64,000 nucleotides of DNA from Pascua guehoae (Eukaryota > Basidiomycota > Tremellomycetes > Trichosporonales > Trichosporonaceae). The stretch spans positions 831,971-895,970 of the forward strand of contig BCJX01000006.1 of assembly GCA_001600415.1 (NCBI GenBank), given 5' to 3'. Of this stretch, positions 58,760 through 64,000 are shown piece after piece. The translations under genes were made by a program, and so were the position numbers. Every line of letters starts with the position of its first letter. The stretch's first letter is position 1. The notes beneath the pieces were generated by a model, which was given only the letters and a program-made list of their open reading frames with translations, did no database searches and had not been told where the DNA came from.

Positions 58760-60752
58760 TCACGAGACCACCGACCGACAGAGTTCGGTGTGGCTGGTGA
58801 TCAAGTTGCCGTACGTGCCAAAACACGGGCCACAGATGTAACCCCCGTCGGGGTTACGGGGCGCCAGTCGCTCGCTGCCGCGGTGGCTGTTGTCAGCTCG
58901 GGCAGCTCTCGTGTACTCACCCAGTCAGACCAAGGCACCCAAAGATGTTCTTGCTCTTGTCCGCGCAAGTGCGGTACCGGGCGAGGACTTCGTTTCCCGG
59001 ACTGTGGACGATCTAAGGTGAGCCAGGAACATCATCGGCACATACCTGTTGTTTGGCAGGCAGGTCACCCACAGCGATCCCCAAAGCTCTCGCTTTGGGG
59101 TCGATGTCTCGGGTTTGCCTCCGAAACGACCCCATGGCTCGCCGCCCGCATTGCCAGTACTGGGTAAAGGCCACCCTTTGAGTCAGCTTGTCGCCATGTC
59201 ATGTAAAGCGCATAGTACTCACCCGCCACAATTCGCGTTGCCGTTCAGTGTGCCGTACCACAGCGAAAAAGATGTTCCGAGGCAGGCAGTACCTTGACAC
59301 ACTTGGGCCGTCGAGGCCAAACACTCCATTCCGGCCCCGAGCTGGATGAGGTACGGATGGTCCATTGCCATCCTGTATTGCTCAAAAGACAGCTTGAGCA
59401 CCGAAAACGCAACAAAGAGCGCGGCCTGGAAATGAGCACCACACAGCATTCGCTTCTGGTTTTTCTGGGAGGCAAAGGGGCAGCGCATGCCGCATTCAGG
59501 TCGGTAAGGCGAGCCGGGTCCGTAGACGCACTCATTTTCCTTGACGTCAATGGAGATCAAACATGAACAACGTACCCCGCATCCAAACTCGATAACGTCC
59601 GTGTTGTCCTCCTCTCGGAAGGCCCGAATGGTCTCGACGAGCTTCTCCTTTTCCGTGGAGGACGTGGCTGCTTTGTAGGCGTGCCACACGTCCTCCCGCT
59701 GGCGCCCCGCCAAATGAAGCAGTGCCAGGTTTGTCGTGGGATCGTATCGCTTAAAGTGTGCCACTCGCTCATTGTTCCACACAGCATCGTTGAGGCTCCG
59801 AGGGGCATGGGGGGATCGAGTCCTGTGGTTGATCAGTTTGACTGATGGAATGTCATACTTACCGTGCTGGCGGAGAACAGTTCCTTCATACGGGCGATGG
59901 TATGGCGAAGGAACTCGTCGTTATTGATCTTGGGAAACAGCTTGCCGTCGACGACATCCTTGCCACACCTCACGATGGCCGACCTCTCCATCACCTCACT
60001 ACAGAGCCCCCACAGCGGAATTGCGTCCTTGGCTTGGAGTTCCACCCCGTAGTATTCCCAGGCCATCGCTGTGGCCTGAGAAAGGGAGAACAGGGGCGTC
60101 TCCGCAAGACTTGCCAGTATTCCGAGCGCAGCTTCCGCAAAACGCTGGTGATATCCGTCTGCTTCGTGGCTAACGAGGACGCTTGGGACCGTCGAGTCGG
60201 GATTAGCCCCAGCCCAGCTGCGCAGCACCCAGCTCGACTTCTTGTTGGGCACAGGCAGGCCAAACTGGGTCATTTTGTCCTCAAAGTTGGTAAATGCGTC
60301 ATTTTGAGGAAGGTAAAGTTGGGGCCGAGGATGATGGTGAAAGAGTGCCCATCGACGGTCCACGACCGACGCGGGTCCCCAAACCACTTGCTCAGCACAG
60401 ATTGTGAGATGCCGTGCTGAGGGTTGTTGGTGAGCTCCCGGAATACGACGCGTTCGATATCCGTCTGGAGGCGTGGCCAGTACATGACCGAGTCGTTAGT
60501 CGGCATGCTTCCCTTCCCCCCCATATGGAGAGGAATGGGCTCGGTGCCCCCCTGCCAGAGATGCTTATGGCTCTTTTCGCGGAAGTCGACCAGGGAAGCA
60601 AAAAGACGCTGCCACTCGGATGGAGTACCTGGCCCAGCCGTCCTTATCGCCTCGGGTCGCCCCTGCTGGGAGCGCGCCTCGATAAAATCCTTCAGTTTCT
60701 TGAGAGTGAGAGGGGAGGCACGGAGGTTCGAAAAGGAAGCCCAAAAGGACAA
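58760..60752 (-). pseudogene. Family A copy A1 (Cys/His-rich, C2HC finger at the end; probably broken)
   Basis: The best-preserved family-A copy. From the 5' side: TPSEWQRLFASLVDFREKSH, MPTNDSVMYWPRLQTDIERV, SWTVDGHSFTIILGPNFTFL, a one-base frame change at about 60305, then NDAFTNFEDKMTQFGLPVPN and FAEAALGILASLAETPLFSL. An exon ending at 59863 is followed by one from 59822 whose phase does not match. Then come CGVRC, CGMRCPFASQKNQKRMLCGA and HFQAALF, and the exon ends at 59223. The last three exons, 59175-59046, 59012-58921 and 58886-58760, join perfectly in frame and finish with GYICGPCFGTYGNLITSHTE then LC, a C-x2-C-x10-H-x3-C finger. No known family was recognised. Two frame problems suggest a recent pseudogene or sequence errors. 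Confidence 0.6.
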
Positions 60753-60753
60753 A

Positions 60754-61905
60754 TTAGTAGAAGAAAGGCTGAGCCCCAGCAGATCGTAGCAGCAAGGCTA
60801 CTCTACTGCTTACAGTACCCATTCTATCAGTGGAGCTGCCCTGGGGAGAAATACCTGTGGAACATGGTCGTCCTGTCCTGTTCGAGGGACCTCCCCGACG
60901 CCGTTTGCGACGACCGCCGATGCCACCAATCGCAGCTGCCAATTCGGCATCGGTCTTGTCCGTCTCGAGCTCTTCGTTCTTGCGCTTCGTGTTAACAACG
61001 TCACGAGGCTTTGACACAGCTTCACGGGGGAGGGCGACCGCGGAGGAAGTCGCTGCTTGCTCGAGTTTCTCTACGCGGGCGAGGGTCGCTGCAGCTGTTT
61101 GCTGCAGGTGCGCGGCCGTCTTGTTCTGGTTGGCGTCTGCCAGCGCCTCCAGGAATCGACGCGCCTCCTTGCTGTTCCCGCGGAAGGTCGTGGTGTGCTT
61201 GACGAGTCCTTCAACAGTGTCTTTACGCGCGGCGCTTGTCGCGTAGAGGGAGGGGTAGTCGCGGAGTAGTTCGACGAGACCACAATGCGTTACCAAGAAG
61301 TCTGTGGCAGATTGTTGTTGTCGCTGCCTCACCACCATCGTAAACGGGCGGCTGACGCCTGTCCGCGATGTCGACGCCGAGTTGATGCCGTTAAACGAGA
61401 CGCCGAAGCGAATCTTCAAGCCTGGCTCACAAGCGCGCCGCACAGCCGTCGCTGCCGCCGGAGTGACGAGTTCGCCTTGGCACGAGATTCCATAGGACAC
61501 GCAACGAGGCGGGGTCGCGTTTGCTCCGTGGGTGACCACCGCGAAGGAGATTAAACGCGCCGAGCCGGGCGGCACGAGGAGCATGCTGGCGAGGGTCGCC
61601 CAATTCTTGGGCGCTAGTTGGCAATAAAGCGCGTTGGCAAAGCGATACGCCAGCACGCCCCGAGGACGCGCGTGCTTCCCAAAGGACACCGGCCCGCCGG
61701 CGTTCTCACCCCCGCACCACGCTGCGCGCGTCCGCACCTCGTCGTTGAGGTCGGGATGCGCACGTACCCGCACCTCTACTGCCGCTGCCCGGCCCTCGAT
61801 CGTGGCCTCGAAGAATACGGACTTCGCACCGTGGCCGCCAGCGACAAGCGCCCTCCAAGCGTCAAGCGTGCCCACCGTAATGGGGCACCGTAAACAGTCG
61901 AGCAA
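60754..61905 (-). pseudogene. Family B copy B1 (5'-truncated, chimeric start)
   Basis: A 383-codon frame containing the longest uninterrupted family-B sequence. Blocks are AKSVFFEATIEGRAAAVEVR, RTRAAWCGGE, LAYRFANALYCQLAPKNWAT, CVSYGISCQGEL, LKIRFGVSFNG, GLVELLRDYPSLYATSAARK and SKEARRFLEALADANQNKTA. A coiled-coil-like stretch and a strongly basic segment GGRRKRRRGG (nuclear-type signal) follow. The apparent start (MLDCLRCPITV) is not native. At about 61889 the sequence switches to a short duplicate of another B gene and then a 30-nt poly(A), and the half of the protein upstream of HHGR-AW is missing. It lies immediately upstream of A1 on the same strand. No function is assignable. Confidence 0.6.
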
Positions 61906-61948
61906 GTTTGCGTGCCTGTACGTGGCACGCGGCTCTCGGTGGACGCCC

Positions 61949-61949
<1 letters not shown>

Positions 61950-61979
<30 letters not shown>
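61950..61979 (+). repeat. Poly(A) tract of about 30 nt
   Basis: An uninterrupted run of A on the plus strand. It is directly attached to a 60-bp segment (61889-61949) that duplicates part of family-B copy B3 (63232-63294), in the same orientation. Confidence 0.95.
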
Positions 61980-61981
<2 letters not shown>

Positions 61982-62807
61982 GTAGGAGAGGTTAAGTCTA
62001 CTTGCGCAATTTACGTCGTCCCCCCTTTCCTCCCAGAGCAGCTGCAAGTATGTCGTCGTCGGTGTTTGCATCCCGGTGGCGCTTGGTCAACAACTGGTCG
62101 CGGACGGGGGCGTTGGTGTCACGCTCCGCAATGACCATGTCGGGAACCATGAGCCGACCCAGACGATCGACCGCGCCTTCCGCGATTGATGCCTGGATTG
62201 CAGCAAGGTGCGACTCGACCTTGGCGGAATTGCTGTCCGCGAGCACTTTGAGAAAACGCTGGGCAAGCGCCATGTTGCCAATGAACGTGGGTACCTTAGT
62301 CGCGACCTCCTTCGCCGTCAGAGCTCGTGCCTCGCGCGATGCATAAAGCGATGGGTAGTCTTGGATCAGGTCGGCAAGACCGGCGTGTAAGGCGAGAATG
62401 TCCGCGGACTGTCTCGCTCTCTTGGCGGTGACTGCGAACCAGTTACACATGCCCGTCTCGCTGGCCGCCGCAGCTTTGGTGGTGCGGAGATTGAGGCCAA
62501 ATCGAACCTGGTTGCCCCGCGAGACCGCACTCAAGACGCCGTGTGCGATGGCGGCCGGTACATTGTTTGCTCGGCGGGATAGCCCGTAGGCCACAGAGCG
62601 CGGCGGCTCGTCGCCGGGAAGGTGGACCATGACCCCGTTGTTGGAATAACCGCTGTACAAAAAGGGAATCGATTAGCCAAGTGTTACCCACTCAACACGC
62701 AGGCTAAGTAAGTAGTTTGAGCTGGCCCTCTATTTCCAACTCCCCCCGTAGGGCGGACTCTCTCGGCGGAGTCTCCCAACGAACTCGAACGCCGGCTCAT
62801 GGGCCCA

Positions 62808-62826
62808 GATATTTTGACTCTTAATC
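62808..62826 (-). promoter_or_regulatory. Primer-binding site for half-tRNA-Lys(CUU)
   Basis: The plus-strand text GATATTTTGACTCTTAATC equals tRNA-Lys(CUU) GATAGTTTGACTCTTAATC except at tRNA base 26. The match crosses the tRNA splice junction (TTA|ATC), so it fits the mature tRNA and not the tRNA gene. It abuts the CA end of the 5' LTR with no spacer. Confidence 0.85.
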
Positions 62827-62871
62827 TGTTGGAATAACCGCTGTACAAAAGGGAGTCGATTAGCCAAGTGT

Positions 62872-63131
62872 TGTTGGGATTTTACCGTATAGCAAAAGGG
62901 CTATCGATAACCCTTTTGCCGCGTCGAACCATCGCGCATCGGCGTTCGACCCTGCCCATGGCAGGGGAGCGACAACAGGTCCTTTGGGAACCTACACCAG
63001 GCATCAGGGGAGCTCTAAAACGGGAGAGTTCACTGTTGAGACCGACCCTAGTCGTAAGGGGAGTGTTGGAATACAACTCCGGCCGCTCAACAGCATCGAT
63101 AACCCTTTTGCTATACGGTAAAATCCCAACA
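62872..63131. mobile_element. 260-bp TIR element nested in the 5' LTR
   Basis: The ends are inverted repeats of 37 bp with a single mismatch: TGTTGGGATTTTACCGTATA and onward to TATCGAT, and its complement. The target duplication AGTGT lies at 62867-62871 and 63132-63136. The uninterrupted 3' LTR at 62639-62697 (CCAAGTGTTACCC) shows the empty site. It has no coding capacity. A second near-palindrome (GCAAAAGGG...CCCTTTTGC) lies just inside the left end. It is MITE-like, and the superfamily is not assignable from a 5-bp duplication and TG...CA ends alone. Confidence 0.88.
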
Positions 63132-64000
63132 AGTGTTACCCCTTCCAACACCCGTAGGAGACTAAGCGGCAGCCCCCGGGGCCAACAGCAGCATGTCGGC
63201 CAACGTAGGCCAATTTTTTGGGCCATCACAGACAATCGAGCGAGTTTGCGTGCCTGCACGCGAGCCTGGCACGCGGATCTCGGTGGACGCCGAAGGCAAC
63301 AGTGTCGCCAGGCTCGTCCTGTCCGCACCATTCAGCCCGCACCTGCGTCTCGTCCGCGACGGTGGGGTGCACCCGCAGGCGGACCTCGGCGAGGGCTTGT
63401 GAACTGTTAACAATGCACTCAAAAAACGACGAATGGGTGCCGTCACCAGCTTGCACGAGGTTCTTCCATGCGAAACGCCCGTGGTGATGGACGGCGCGGG
63501 TGGTGAGTGGCTCGAGGGCCCCATTGCTGAGCTCGGTGGCTCGTGCGCCGCGCGATAGGTCGGGGCGATACTTGGTCTCTTCACGAAGGCCGACAGCGGC
63601 GTGGAAGTCGGGCTGGCCGCGGAAGTTGGTCTTGGCAGCGGTTATCACCCTGTTGATGTCGATGGTGGTACAGTACCGCCAGGTAGGCCTGATATGGGCC
63701 TCCCCCATGACGATCTCGGTCGGGAGGCGCATTGATTGGCAAACGAAGGCTATGGGGGAGTATCCAGCGAGGCCGAATCCGCACGGCGATACGAGCACCA
63801 TGCTGGTGTCTTGAACAGCGTGGAAGAGCGGCACGAGCCCGAGCTTGTGAAGAATCGCGGTTGTGGCGATCTTCTCGAGCGAGTTGAAGATCAGGTACTC
63901 ACGATGGGACCGTGCCAGGTCGAAGATGTGGCCGAGGATGCCGTTGGCGGATATGATATCCGCCGCTGTCGTTTGGACCAGGTCCAGAGTTGGACCTGTC

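Larger units (their letters stand above)
62639..63150 (-). mobile_element. Miniature LTR retrotransposon (TRIM/SMART-like), 247 bp before nested insertion
   Basis: In minus-strand (element-sense) order: the 5' LTR lies at 63150-62827, interrupted by the 260-bp element plus one 5-bp duplication and 59 bp without it. The 129-bp interior is at 62826-62698, and the 59-bp 3' LTR is at 62697-62639. The LTRs begin TGTTG and end TTCCAACA, and they match along their length apart from a few substitutions and one-base length changes. The target duplication ACGGG flanks the whole (plus-strand CCCGT at 62634-62638 and 63151-63155). Removing element and duplication restores family-B coding (RLVSYG-VMVH). 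The primer-binding site starts directly after the 5' LTR (GATTAAGAGTCAAAATATC, 62826-62808). It complements 18 of 19 bases of spliced tRNA-Lys(CUU) positions 22-40. No coding capacity exists. A polypurine tract next to the 3' LTR is not obvious. Confidence 0.88.
61998..64000 (-). pseudogene. Family B copy B3 (runs off the window; interrupted by nested elements)
   Basis: The most complete N-terminal half is seen here and is open to the window edge. It includes ADIISANGILGHIFDLARSH, EKIATTAILHKLGLVPLFHA, INRVITAAKTNFRGQPDFHA, RAVHHHGRFAWKNL and QALAEVRLRVHPTVADETQV. A frame change near 63222, PKNWPTLADMLLLAPGA and a second compensating change near 63170 follow. At 63151-63155 the coding sequence is split by a 512-bp insertion. 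It resumes at 62638 so that RLVSYG joins VMVHLPGDEPPRSVAYG once the insertion and one ACGGG are removed. The C-terminus has DYPSLYASREARALTAKE, FIGNMALAQRFLKVLADSNS and the basic end GGKGGRRKLRK. Clearly inactive as it stands. Confidence 0.75.

Noticed and set aside
60300..60312. Programmed -1 ribosomal frameshift in A1
   Set aside because: The site lacks a proper slippery heptamer and no downstream pseudoknot is evident. A homopolymer indel is simpler.
62872..63131. Interpretation as a solo copia-type LTR
   Set aside because: TG...CA ends and a 5-bp duplication fit, but solo LTRs do not have 37-bp near-perfect inverted ends. A TIR element is preferred, though not proven.
1..64000. CRISPR arrays, bacterial operons, rRNA
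   Set aside because: No spaced identical repeats, no prokaryotic gene spacing and no rRNA core sequences seen. The window is eukaryotic.

Overview
The window looks like nuclear chromosomal DNA of a GC-rich basidiomycete yeast. Short introns (mostly 38-60 nt, GTRNGT donors, CTNAC/CTAAY branch points, C/TAG acceptors) interrupt almost every gene, and UTRs are pyrimidine-rich. The protein set is typically fungal: Hsp104, Apd1-like ferredoxin, Dbp9, Stm1/SERBP1-like and a mitochondrial-type arginine CPSase. A tremellomycete (Trichosporonales-like) yeast is my best guess. That is inference from gene style, not a database result.

Layout, left to right. 0.5-3.4 kb: HSP104 (minus). 4-11.5 kb: gene-poor, with a Pro/Ser-rich orphan ORF at 6.1-6.9 kb, degenerate direct repeats and an intron-containing tRNA-Lys(CUU) gene at 10.5 kb. 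11.5-13.8 kb: a DUF1479-type (2OG-Fe oxygenase-like) gene with an odd 3' end. 14.4-18.0 kb: cytosolic leucyl-tRNA synthetase (minus), divergent from a small coiled-coil protein at 18.8 kb. 21.4-23.8 kb: Ula1/NAE1 (NEDD8 E1 regulatory subunit). 24.9-26.8 kb: Apd1-like protein, divergent from an ATRIP/Rad26-like checkpoint gene (27.5-31.1 kb). 32.0-33.8 kb: Rab5-like GTPase. 35.2-36.6 kb: Stm1/SERBP1-like ribosome-binding protein. 39.7-41.4 kb: secreted aspartic protease. 44.6-48.3 kb: CPA2. 49.2-51.4 kb: DBP9. 52.0-52.4 kb: small orphan.

From about 52.4 kb onward the character changes. Low-complexity DNA, dispersed repeats and a 100-N gap inside a (TG)n tract lead into a 9-kb mosaic (55.2-64.0 kb). 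It is built from copies and fragments of two unrecognised protein families, called here A (Cys/His-rich, ending in a C2HC finger) and B (basic nuclear-type tail). Copies lie on both strands, and many are truncated, frameshifted or fused.

The most interesting object is inside family-B copy B3. It is a 247-bp LTR element (59-bp LTRs, 129-bp interior, 5-bp target duplication ACGGG) whose 5' LTR is itself split by a 260-bp terminal-inverted-repeat element with its own 5-bp duplication (AGTGT). Directly after the 5' LTR is a 19-nt primer-binding site. It matches, 18 of 19, nucleotides 22-40 of the spliced tRNA-Lys(CUU), and that tRNA gene is at 10.5 kb in this same window. This is the signature of half-tRNA priming by a miniature (TRIM/SMART-like) LTR retrotransposon.
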